Below, piece after piece: positions 27,901-34,808 of a stretch of 64,000 nt of DNA. A program made the position numbers and the translations under genes. The stretch comes from Cupriavidus yeoncheonensis (lineage in GTDB: Bacteria > Pseudomonadota > Gammaproteobacteria > Burkholderiales > Burkholderiaceae). The notes under the pieces are model-generated. The model was not told where the DNA came from and made no database searches. It worked only from the letters and a program-made list of their open reading frames with translations. The stretch's first letter is position 1; the number at the start of each line of letters is the position of its first letter. Location of the stretch: assembly GCF_905397275.1 (NCBI RefSeq), contig NZ_CAJPUY010000018.1:100798-164797 (forward strand), read 5' to 3'.

Positions 27901-28352
27901 GCCTCGACGCCTACGCCGCGACCGGCGCGTCCCTGGCGAGGCCAAGCCTGCTGGGGCTGCTGGCCGACGCGCACGGCATGGCCGGCGAGTACCGCGCCGG
28001 CCTGGCGCTGCTCGACGAAGCCATGCCGCTTGCCGAGCACACCGGCGAACGGCTGGACGTGTCCACGCTGCTCCGCTTGAAGGGAGAACTGATCCTTGCC
28101 GAGTCCGATGATGGCCGGCTGGCCCGGGATGAGGCCGAAGCCTGCTTCCGCAAGGCCGTCGCCATTGCACGCGAACAGGGCGCCAGGTCGCTGGAGTTGC
28201 GCGCGGCGCTGAGCCTCGCGCGGCTGTGCTGTCGTAAAGGCAAGCCCGAAGCCGCGCGCCAGGTACTGGCCGGCATCTATGGCGCCTTCCGCGAAGGCTT
28301 CGACACGGCCGACCTGCAACAGGCCCGGGCCTTGCTCGACGAGCTCGGCTGA
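24936..28352 (+). CDS. Zinc-ribbon / class III cyclase / AAA ATPase / TPR signalling protein
   Basis: 1138 residues; the ATG follows AGGAGGCGAT. Two N-terminal zinc ribbons have CxxC pairs at C3/C6-C17/C20 and C28/C31-C42/C45. A class III nucleotide cyclase domain spans about 95-270: metal-binding Asp in ALFADMAGSTAL and in KFLGDGILALFGAP. The helix that usually reads NxAxR is HIASR here, so the conserved Asn is His. An ATPase domain follows: Walker A GEAGVGKS about 325-332, Walker B ALIFEDLQWLD about 450. The C-terminal half is TPR-like helices. It may make cAMP, or the cyclase fold may be regulatory. It ends 25 bases before the HD-domain gene. Confidence 0.87.
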   Translation: MRCTNCGFENLAKANFCEECGTALARACPHCGEPAGPMAKFCRGCGASLTGFPAAQPPAPVSATPPVQYTPPHLAERILAERAAMEARGEAAGERKTITALFADMAGSTALTQDLDPEEARRLIDPVAALMMEAVHHYEGYVAKFLGDGILALFGAPIAHEDHALRALYAALRMQDAMRRHSDRVRLELGIPLQIRVGIHTGEVVVRSIRKDDLHTDYDPVGHTIHIASRMEGVATPASILISESTHKLTEGYFEFKPLGTTHVKGVREPLAVYEVLGLGALRTRLQVAAHRGLARFVGRHAELEQLHAALELARAGNGQIVGVVGEAGVGKSRLFHEFKARSRQGCLVLETFSVSHGKAFAYLPLIELLKNYFQVTAQDSDRGCREKVTGRLLTLDRSLEPHLPYLLYLLGSSEPGSALPTMDAAIRRQRTFEAIARLLVRESQNQPLALIFEDLQWLDSETEGFLDILVDHVPAAGILLQVNYRPEYVHDWHARGAYTQLQLEPLGPAEAQGLLTALLGDDRSLVPLKRLILDKTEGNPFFMEEVVQTLTEEGVLVGPPGDFRIERAPALLHIPTTVQGVLAARIDRLPVAQKELLQTLAVIGKEFSLSLIRHVTEQDDDALRPLLAALQAADFIYEQPAFPDVEYAFKHGLTQEVAGHSLLTERRSGLHERTARAIESLFPGRLKDYCGELAHHYSLSGNVPKAIEYLHCAGQQALERSALPEAIGHLGKAIALLKRLPDTPERVRQELSLLLTLGPALIATRGQAATEVEANYRRALALCEQGEPTQQVFSAQLGLWAFYQLRAQYNVSLPLGKRLLGMAMRSHKPDQLAEGHRVQGSTTFRLGQISVARDHMEQVLALQRPDQSSYEFLLGYGRDPAVHAMATLGWILWYQGLPDLARARSLEALALARQRPDAFNLALCLIFAAEVHLCRREVQQVREFAEAAIAISGEQGFPIYLAWGVVLQGWTVAECGDHQAGIAQMRQGLDAYAATGASLARPSLLGLLADAHGMAGEYRAGLALLDEAMPLAEHTGERLDVSTLLRLKGELILAESDDGRLARDEAEACFRKAVAIAREQGARSLELRAALSLARLCCRKGKPEAARQVLAGIYGAFREGFDTADLQQARALLDELG

Positions 28353-28377
28353 ACCGGCGCCGCCGCGAAGGAAGCCC

Positions 28378-28992
28378 ATGAACCGGATCCAGGCCCGCTT
28401 CGAGTCCCTGTGGTCGCGCTGCGGCGGCCAGCACGCGCAGGACACTTATGCAGAGCTGTCCGGGCACTACTCGGGGCCGGGCCGCTACTACCACACGCTG
28501 TACCACGTGCGCCGCTGCCTGCGCGACCTGGACTGGGCCCACGCGGGGATTCCCGATGCCGACGCCGTGGAACTCGCGCTCTGGTGCCACGATGTCATCT
28601 ACGTGCCGGGCGCGCGCGACAACGAAGCGCGCAGCGCGGACTGGTTCCTGCGGCGGGCCGACGGACGGATTGCGGGCGCGGACGAGATCGCCGCCATGAT
28701 CCTGGACACCACGCACACCGGCGTTCCCGACGGGCTGGCCGCCTGCTATGCGGTCGACATCGACCTGGCGACGCTTGGCAGCCCCGCGGCCCGGTTCCGC
28801 CGCAACGGGACGCTGCTGCGCGCCGAGCGCCCGGACCTGGATGACCTTGCCTACGATGCGGCCGAACGCAAGTACCTGAGCCGCCTGCTGGCCCGCCCGC
28901 GCCTCTACCTGACCGACCTGTTCCACGACCGCTATGAGGCGCGCGCCAGGCGCAACCTCGCGCTGCGGCTGGCTCAGCCGGCGCCTGGCTGA
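28378..28992 (+). CDS. HD-superfamily metal-dependent phosphohydrolase (predicted)
   Basis: 204 residues from the ATG at 28378 with GAAGGAAG ahead. Sequence resembles the COG4339-type HD family: YYHTLYHVRRCLRDLD, then VELALWCHDVIYVPGARDNEARSAD (written in part), which holds the His-Asp pair, then MILDTTHTG and VDIDLATLG. The substrate is unknown. It lies 25 bases downstream of the cyclase/ATPase gene, so co-transcription is likely, and a role in degrading a nucleotide product is conceivable but not shown. Confidence 0.82.
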   Translation: MNRIQARFESLWSRCGGQHAQDTYAELSGHYSGPGRYYHTLYHVRRCLRDLDWAHAGIPDADAVELALWCHDVIYVPGARDNEARSADWFLRRADGRIAGADEIAAMILDTTHTGVPDGLAACYAVDIDLATLGSPAARFRRNGTLLRAERPDLDDLAYDAAERKYLSRLLARPRLYLTDLFHDRYEARARRNLALRLAQPAPG

Positions 28993-29014
28993 CGGCTATC
29001 AAAGCGCGGCGCGC

Positions 29015-30061
29015 TCAGAGGAATTCGCCGCTGATGTCCACGCTGGATCGCTGCCCGACATGGTCATAGTTGCGCTCCAGCCAGGTGCCGGCATGGTCGC
29101 GGCCCTTGTCGCGCAGGAAGCACAGGAACTTCCAGTCCGCGTTGTACTTGCTCGATACGCCGAGCGCGGCCATGGTCTCGTCGTTGCGGACCGAATGGAT
29201 GCGCATCTCCTTCATCTCGGCCCGGTCGATCTTGCCCTGCTGGATCAGCGAGGTTACGAAGGCAATGGCACGCATCTCGCGCATCAGCGATGAATTGAAG
29301 CTGACTTCGTTGACGCGGTTGAGGATATCGGCGGCCGTCCGTGGCACGCCCGGGCGCACGATCGGGTTGATGTGGACAATCACGACATCGTGCGTCTTGC
29401 ACTGGTAGATCAGCGGGAAGATGGCCGGATTGCCCACGTAGCCGCCGTCCCAGTAGTGCTGGCCGTCAACGGCCACGGCCTGGAACAGCGTGGGCAGGCA
29501 GGCAGAGGCCAGCACGGCCTCGATCGACATGTCCTCCCCCGAAAAGATGCGTATTTTCCCGGTTTCCACGTTGGTGGCGCACAGGAACAGGTGGCAGGGG
29601 CACTCCCGGCGCAATGCTTCGAAATCCACCTGGCTGGCCAGTACGTCGCGCAGCGGGTTCATGTTGTGCGGATTGAACTGGTACGGCGACATGAGGCGCA
29701 GCACCATGTCGGCCACGGCATACAGCGGCGAGTTGTCCAGGCCAAAGCTGTGCCCGCCCTTCATCCACGGCACCCAGCGGAACGGGCTGTAGCGTTCGGC
29801 CGAGCGCGCAATGGCGAGCCAGAAATCATGCAGCGCCTGGCGCGCCCCGTCGGGCCCGCCCTTGAGCATCCCGTAGGCCAGCACCGCGGCGTTCATGGCG
29901 CCGGCGCTGGTGGCGCTGACGCCTTCGATGTCCAGCCTGCCATCCTCGAGCAGGCGGTCGATGACGCCCCACGTAAAGGCCCCGTGCATGCCGCCGCCCT
30001 GCAGGGCCAGCGCGATGGGTTTCCGTTCGCCGCTGGCACGATTGCCCGAATTTCCATCCAT
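29015..30061 (-). CDS. Patatin-like phospholipase
   Basis: 348 residues from the ATG at 30061, preceded by AGGAG; a longer open frame upstream is not family-like. Oxyanion motif GGGMHGAF at about 22-29. The nucleophile Ser52 lies in SATSAGAMNAA, where the usual Gly before TSAG is Ala. The catalytic dyad Asp is in YWDGGYVGNP. These proteins hydrolyse acyl esters of membrane lipids, or granule or storage lipids. No signal peptide is seen, so it is cytoplasmic. Convergent with the HD gene, 22 bases apart. Confidence 0.88.
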   Translation of the reverse strand: MDGNSGNRASGERKPIALALQGGGMHGAFTWGVIDRLLEDGRLDIEGVSATSAGAMNAAVLAYGMLKGGPDGARQALHDFWLAIARSAERYSPFRWVPWMKGGHSFGLDNSPLYAVADMVLRLMSPYQFNPHNMNPLRDVLASQVDFEALRRECPCHLFLCATNVETGKIRIFSGEDMSIEAVLASACLPTLFQAVAVDGQHYWDGGYVGNPAIFPLIYQCKTHDVVIVHINPIVRPGVPRTAADILNRVNEVSFNSSLMREMRAIAFVTSLIQQGKIDRAEMKEMRIHSVRNDETMAALGVSSKYNADWKFLCFLRDKGRDHAGTWLERNYDHVGQRSSVDISGEFL

Positions 30062-30376
30062 GGCGTGGCTCCTGGTATGCGGCCGGGGGCACTGGGGAAG
30101 GAGCGCGGCGATTCCGTGCCCCGGCCCCGGCCCGGCGTTCCGGCAGTGCGCCGGGGACGCGAACCCGTGCGACCTTTTTCGTAAAGTGTAGTGAAGATGC
30201 GGCCCCATCGCGCCGCTTTGCGCATACGCGAGCTTCATACTGGGAGCTTATCCCCGCCCCTATTGGCGCCGCCCCTGTCGCCAGCACGATCCGCGCCGAG
30301 GCGTTAAGCTAGCGGACTTGGCAGCGCGCACCACCGCGCCGCCGGAACGTCCGACACGACCATCAGGAGAACACGC
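30062..30376. other. 315-bp divergent intergenic region
   Basis: Separates the patatin gene from the aldehyde dehydrogenase gene and should carry both promoters. No gene, clear promoter pair or strong repeat was seen. Confidence 0.4.
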
Positions 30377-31804
30377 ATGTACCAGGATCTTGCCCTCTAT
30401 ATCGACGGGGAATTCATCAAGGGCGGCGACCGGCGCGAGCAGGATGTGCTCAACCCCGCCACCCAGGAAGTCCTGGGCAAGCTGCCGCACGCCAGCCGCG
30501 CCGACCTGGACCGCGCCCTCGCCGCGGCCCAGCGTGCCTTCGAAAGCTGGAAGAAGACTTCGCCGCTGGAGCGCTCGAAGATCCTGCGCCGCGTGGGCGA
30601 ACTGGCGCGCGAGCGCGCCAGGGACATCGGCCGCAATATCACGCTGGACCAGGGCAAGCCGCTGGCCGAGGCGGTCGGCGAAGTCCTGGTCTGCGCCGAG
30701 CATGCCGACTGGCACGCCGAGGAATGCCGCCGCATCTACGGCCGCGTGATCCCGCCGCGCCAGCCCAATGTGCGCCAGATCGTGGTGCGCGAGCCGATCG
30801 GCGTGTGCGCGGCCTTTACGCCGTGGAACTTCCCGTTCAACCAGGCCATCCGCAAGATCGTGGCGGCGGTGGGTGCGGGCTGCACGCTGATCCTGAAGGG
30901 ACCGGAAGATTCGCCCAGCGCCGTGGTCGCGCTGGCGCAGCTGTTCCACGACGCCGGCCTGCCCCCGGGCGTGCTGAACATCGTGTGGGGCGTGCCGGGC
31001 GAGGTCTCGACCTACCTGATCGAATCGCCGATCGTGCGCAAGATCTCGTTCACGGGCTCGGTGCCGGTGGGCAAGCAGCTGGCCGCGCTGGCCGGTGCGC
31101 ACATGAAGCGCGTGACCATGGAACTGGGCGGACATTCGCCGGTGCTGGTGTTCGACGACGCCGATATCGAGCCCGCCGCCGAAATGCTGGCGCGCTTCAA
31201 GCTGCGCAACGCAGGCCAGGTGTGCGTGTCCCCGACCCGCTTCTACGTGCAGGAAAAGGCCTATGACAAGTTCCTGGCCCGCTTTACCGAGGTGATCGGC
31301 TCGATCAAGGTCGGCAACGGGCTAGAAGAAGGCACGCAGATGGGCCCGCTGGCGCATGAGCGCCGCGTGTTCTCGATGGAGCAGTTCCTCGACGATGCCA
31401 GCCAGCGTGGCGGCAAGGTCGTGGCCGGCGGTTCGCGCATCGGCGACAAGGGCTACTACTTCGCCCCGACCGTGGTGACCGACCTGCCCGACGACGCCAA
31501 GCTGATGGTCGACGAGCCGTTCGGCCCGGTGGCGCCGGTCACGCGCTTCAAGGACACGGCCGAGGTGCTGCGCCGCGCCAACAGCCTGCCGTTCGGCCTG
31601 GCCTCCTATGTCTTCACCAACTCGCTGAAGACCGCGACCGAGGTGTCCAACGGCCTGGAGGCCGGCATGGTCAACATCAACCATTTCGGCATGGCCCTGT
31701 CCGAAACGCCGTTCGGTGGCATCAAGGACTCCGGCATCGGCAGCGAAGGCGGCATGGAAACCTTCGATGGCTACCTGGTGACGAAGTTCATCACGCAGGT
31801 CTGA
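30377..31804 (+). CDS. NAD(P)-dependent aldehyde dehydrogenase (succinate-semialdehyde dehydrogenase-like)
   Basis: 475 residues; CAGGAGAACACGC precedes the ATG. Oxidises an aldehyde to its acid. Motifs in order: FTPWNFPFNQAIRK (cofactor and active-site Asn), KGPEDSPSA, FTGSVPVGK, the general base Glu in MELGGHSP, and the catalytic Cys in NAGQVCVSPTRF. The C-terminal part has ETPFGGIKDSGIGSEGG. Length and motifs fit the GabD/SSADH branch, but substrate choice cannot be read from the sequence. Monocistronic by appearance. Confidence 0.88.
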   Translation: MYQDLALYIDGEFIKGGDRREQDVLNPATQEVLGKLPHASRADLDRALAAAQRAFESWKKTSPLERSKILRRVGELARERARDIGRNITLDQGKPLAEAVGEVLVCAEHADWHAEECRRIYGRVIPPRQPNVRQIVVREPIGVCAAFTPWNFPFNQAIRKIVAAVGAGCTLILKGPEDSPSAVVALAQLFHDAGLPPGVLNIVWGVPGEVSTYLIESPIVRKISFTGSVPVGKQLAALAGAHMKRVTMELGGHSPVLVFDDADIEPAAEMLARFKLRNAGQVCVSPTRFYVQEKAYDKFLARFTEVIGSIKVGNGLEEGTQMGPLAHERRVFSMEQFLDDASQRGGKVVAGGSRIGDKGYYFAPTVVTDLPDDAKLMVDEPFGPVAPVTRFKDTAEVLRRANSLPFGLASYVFTNSLKTATEVSNGLEAGMVNINHFGMALSETPFGGIKDSGIGSEGGMETFDGYLVTKFITQV

Positions 31805-31827
31805 GGCCCTGTCCGCCCTGCCCTGAA

Positions 31828-33051
31828 CTAGCGGGCGCCGTCGGCGGGTTCGCCGACGGCGCTGCCCCTGGCCTTGCGGTAGTCCTCCGCATAGGCCTTC
31901 CACTGGGCCAGCGACACCGCATGGCCATGCCGCGCCAGCCGCAGCACACCCTTGCGCCAGCGCGTGCCGGCCGCAAACTCCTGCAATTGCTCGATACGAT
32001 CGGCGGCATGGTGCCCGCAACCGCGCAGGTGCGCCCAGGCCGCGGCATGGGCCATGGTCGCGAGCACTTCGCGCAGCGACGCGACGCTCTCGCAGTGCGC
32101 CAGGTTGACCCGGTCCGCGGTGGGCTGCAGGCTTTTTACCAGGTATGACGCCTTGCCTTTGTCCACAGCCGATAGCAGCGCGGGCGATGCCGCCTGCATG
32201 ATCGTCTGTGTGGCGGCCACGCGTCTGGCATCGCTGCCCCAGCGCGGCTGCGCGCGGTTGGGCAGGTCCTGCCAGGCGGAAGGCGCCGCCCGCTTGATGT
32301 CGATCAGGCGCGGCATGCCGCCGGCACGTTCGTCGCGCGCCAGCACCACATAGCGTTCCAGTCCAAGGCTGCCGATACCGGCCACGCGCCGCGCAACGTC
32401 TTCGGCGCGGAAACGGTGGCCGTGCGGCTGGCCCGAATAGGCGTCCAGGATCTGCACCGCCCGCTTGCGGGCGTCGGGGTCGGCGGGCAAGGCGTGCCGG
32501 CCGTCGCAGGCCAGCCGCTGCCGCCCCTTGCGCATCTCGGTGCGCTCCGCGACCAGTTCGCCGCGCCGGCGCCGCTTGACCCGCCGCAGCAGCGTGGCCA
32601 CCATGCCGGTGGCGGTGGCGCGCTCAAGCCAGCGCGGCTTGCCGCCCTCCAGGACCGCCGCATACCCGGCCAGCATCGCCTCGCAGGCGCGATCCGCGTC
32701 CTCGTCGGACAGGCCGATCTGGCCCGCCGCCACCAGCACGCTGGACAGCACGCGGACCACGTCCACGGTCAGCGGTGCGACCAGCGCGTCGTCGAAGTCG
32801 TTCAGGTCGAAGTAGACCAGGCCGTTATCGCCCTTGAAGCTGCCGAAGTTCTCCAGGTGCAGGTCGCCGCAGACGTAGGTGGACGGCGCACCCAGCAGCG
32901 CGTCCGCATGACCGAGCGATGCTGCGTACAGGTGATTGGTGCCGCGAAAGAAGGCGAACGGGTCGGCGGCGATGGCGGCGAGCTTGCGCGTGAAGCGCTC
33001 GGGGTCGCGGCCCTGGTTGAAACGCAGGATGGCTTCGGTGGCAGGATGCAT
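31828..33051 (-). CDS. DUF2252 family protein
   Basis: 407 residues. Typical DUF2252 segments: FAFFRGTNHLYAA, YVCGDLHLENFGSFKG and VYFDLNDFDDALVAP. The GDLHxxN and DxxDFD pattern recalls the catalytic loop and metal site of protein-kinase-like or aminoglycoside-phosphotransferase folds, so a kinase-type activity is suspected but unproven. It follows the oxidase subunit IV gene by 16 bases on the same strand and may be the last gene of that operon. Confidence 0.88.
   Translation of the reverse strand: MHPATEAILRFNQGRDPERFTRKLAAIAADPFAFFRGTNHLYAASLGHADALLGAPSTYVCGDLHLENFGSFKGDNGLVYFDLNDFDDALVAPLTVDVVRVLSSVLVAAGQIGLSDEDADRACEAMLAGYAAVLEGGKPRWLERATATGMVATLLRRVKRRRRGELVAERTEMRKGRQRLACDGRHALPADPDARKRAVQILDAYSGQPHGHRFRAEDVARRVAGIGSLGLERYVVLARDERAGGMPRLIDIKRAAPSAWQDLPNRAQPRWGSDARRVAATQTIMQAASPALLSAVDKGKASYLVKSLQPTADRVNLAHCESVASLREVLATMAHAAAWAHLRGCGHHAADRIEQLQEFAAGTRWRKGVLRLARHGHAVSLAQWKAYAEDYRKARGSAVGEPADGAR
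31835..31862 (+). terminator. GC hairpin between convergent aldehyde dehydrogenase and DUF2252 genes
   Basis: A perfect 12-bp stem (GCGCCGTCGGCG / CGCCGACGGCGC) with a GGTT loop lies over the last codons of the DUF2252 gene, 30 bases after the dehydrogenase stop. No T-run follows. Confidence 0.5.
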
Positions 33052-33067
33052 GCGTGCGAGGGGTGGT

Positions 33068-33439
33068 TCAATGGAAGAAGATGCCGCGCGTCAGGAATGT
33101 GTAGTGTGCCTCTTCCGCCATCAGCCAGACAAGTATCAGCAGGCACAGCGGCGGCACCAGGATCGCGCAGATCAGCGCCATGCGCTCCCAGGCCATATGC
33201 ATGAAGACGGCGACGATCAGGCCCGCCTTCATCACCATCAGCAGCAGGATCAGTGTCCAGCGCAGGTAGCCGGTGAAGCCGACGTAGTCCACCATGTACG
33301 ACAACGTGGAGAGCACGAACAGCAGCAGCCAGATCTTCAGGTAGAGGCCGATCGGATGTTGCTGGCCGGTGTGCGCGGCGTCGTCCGGGCCGTGCGCGGC
33401 GCCGGGCGAGGCGGGAGTCGGGGTCGGAGTCGAAGCCAT
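33068..33439 (-). CDS. Cytochrome c oxidase subunit IV-like protein
   Basis: 123 residues from the ATG at 33439 (AGG seven bases ahead); a GTG at 33451 would overlap the upstream stop. After a hydrophilic Pro/Ala-rich N-terminus come three hydrophobic segments: LYLKIWLLLFVLSTLSYMVD, YLRWTLILLLMVMKAGLIVA and LICAILVPPLCLLILVWLM. The V(x)FMHMAWER segment is typical of CtaF/CyoD-type prokaryotic subunit IV. It likely stabilises the oxidase complex. Last structural gene of the oxidase operon. Confidence 0.82.
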   Translation of the reverse strand: MASTPTPTPASPGAAHGPDDAAHTGQQHPIGLYLKIWLLLFVLSTLSYMVDYVGFTGYLRWTLILLLMVMKAGLIVAVFMHMAWERMALICAILVPPLCLLILVWLMAEEAHYTFLTRGIFFH

Positions 33440-33447
33440 GGCAAGCC

Positions 33448-34143
33448 TCACCAGAGGTAGAACAATGCAAAGATGAAGACCCAGACCAGGTCCACGAAGT
33501 GCCAGTAGAGGCCCGCGATCTCCACGATCTGGTAGTTGCCGGAGACTTCGTACCGTCCCCGCAGAACCTTGGTCGCCACGATCAGCAGGTAGATCACGCC
33601 GCAGGTCACATGCAGGCCGTGGAAGCCGGTAATCATGAAAAAGGTCGAGCCGAACTGCGGCGCCCCCATCGGGTTGCCCCAGGGACGCACGCCCTCATCG
33701 ACAATCAGCTTGGTCCATTCGAAGGCCTGCATGCTGACAAAGGCCGCGCCGAACAACGCGGTCACCAGCATCAGCAACGCGCATTGGCGCCGCTGGCGCC
33801 GGTAGGCAAAGTTGACCGCCATCGCCATGGTGCCGCTGCTGGTGATGAGCACGAACGTCATGATCGCGATCAGGAGCAGCGGCACGTCGTGCCCGCCGAC
33901 ATGCAGGCCGAAGACTTCGCTGGGATTGGGCCACGGCACCGTGGTCGCCATGCGCACCGTCATGTAGCCCGTCAGGAAGCAGCTGAACACGAAGGTATCG
34001 GACAGCAGGAAGATCCACATCATCGCCTTGCCCCACGACACCTTGAAGGCGCGCTGGTCGGACGACCAGTCCGCCACCAGGCCGCGCACACCTGTGGCAA
34101 TGGCACCCGGCGCGGCGGGCTGCGATGAGACGTTCGAAGACAT
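33448..34143 (-). CDS. Cytochrome c oxidase subunit III (second copy)
   Basis: 231 residues from the ATG at 34143, preceded by AGAGGAGAGA. Heme-copper oxidase subunit III pattern: GKAMMWIFLLSDTFVFSCFL, MQAFEWTKL, FFMITGFHGLHVTCGVIYLL and ending YWHFVDLVWVFIFALFYLW. It lies 17 bases downstream of another subunit III-like gene. Two subunit III genes in one operon match the Cupriavidus set recalled as coxMNOPQ; these letters are from memory and were not checked. A longer open frame running upstream is not coding. Confidence 0.87.
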   Translation of the reverse strand: MSSNVSSQPAAPGAIATGVRGLVADWSSDQRAFKVSWGKAMMWIFLLSDTFVFSCFLTGYMTVRMATTVPWPNPSEVFGLHVGGHDVPLLLIAIMTFVLITSSGTMAMAVNFAYRRQRRQCALLMLVTALFGAAFVSMQAFEWTKLIVDEGVRPWGNPMGAPQFGSTFFMITGFHGLHVTCGVIYLLIVATKVLRGRYEVSGNYQIVEIAGLYWHFVDLVWVFIFALFYLW

Positions 34144-34160
34144 GGGGTCTCTCCTCTGCG

Positions 34161-34808
34161 CTACGCGGTGCCGCAGACGTAGCGTACGATCTCGGGCGTG
34201 AGCCAGCCCAGCGCGGCCAGCAGGACCACCCACACCGCGAGCAGGAAATGCCAGTACCGGGCGCACAGCACCATGCGCAGCACGGCGCCTTCGCCGCTGC
34301 CCCGGAATCGCGACGCGAAGGCCCAGCCCGCGAGGCCGCCGAGCATGTGCAGCCCGTGCATGGCGGTAAGCAGGTAGAAGAAGCTGCCCGCCGGGTTGCT
34401 CGCCGGACCGACATGGACGGCATGCAGCGCCTGCCAGGCCCATAGCTGCGACGCGACAAAAGCCGCCGCACCCAGTCCGCCCAGACGCAGCGCCCGCCGC
34501 GCCCCGGCCATGCGGCCCGCACGCGCCAGGCGCACCGCCGTCTGCATGGCCACGCTGCCCGCCGTCAGCAGCGCGGTGGACAGCCATACCTGCCAGGGCA
34601 ACGCGATGCGCTGCCAGTCGGGGCTGTCCATGCGCATGGCATACGCCGTCAGGAACAGCGCGAACAGCACCGTGACCACGCCCATGAAGATCCACAGCCC
34701 GATGCTCGCGGGCGCGCCGCCGGCGTGCTCGTCGCGGGTCTGGCCACCGCCCGACGGATTGCCGCCGAACTCGTCGCGGCTGACTTTGTAGACGGCCTGG
34801 GCGTTCAT
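34161..34808 (-). CDS. Cytochrome c oxidase subunit III-like protein (first copy)
   Basis: 215 residues (MNAQAVYKVSRDEFGGN...). The start overlaps the subunit I stop by 4 bases (ATGA). Subunit III features: IGLWIFMGVVTVLFALFLTA, FFYLLTAMHGLHMLGGLAGW and a terminal CARYWHFLLAVWVVLLAALG. It is more divergent than its neighbour, with CARYWHF in place of the usual GLYWHF(V)D. It may be a specialised paralogue rather than redundant. Confidence 0.82.
   Translation of the reverse strand: MNAQAVYKVSRDEFGGNPSGGGQTRDEHAGGAPASIGLWIFMGVVTVLFALFLTAYAMRMDSPDWQRIALPWQVWLSTALLTAGSVAMQTAVRLARAGRMAGARRALRLGGLGAAAFVASQLWAWQALHAVHVGPASNPAGSFFYLLTAMHGLHMLGGLAGWAFASRFRGSGEGAVLRMVLCARYWHFLLAVWVVLLAALGWLTPEIVRYVCGTA

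Noticed and set aside
24906..28445. 1179-codon open frame on the minus strand
   Set aside because: Shadow of the cyclase/ATPase/TPR gene, caused by high GC and third-position bias; composition is not protein-like.
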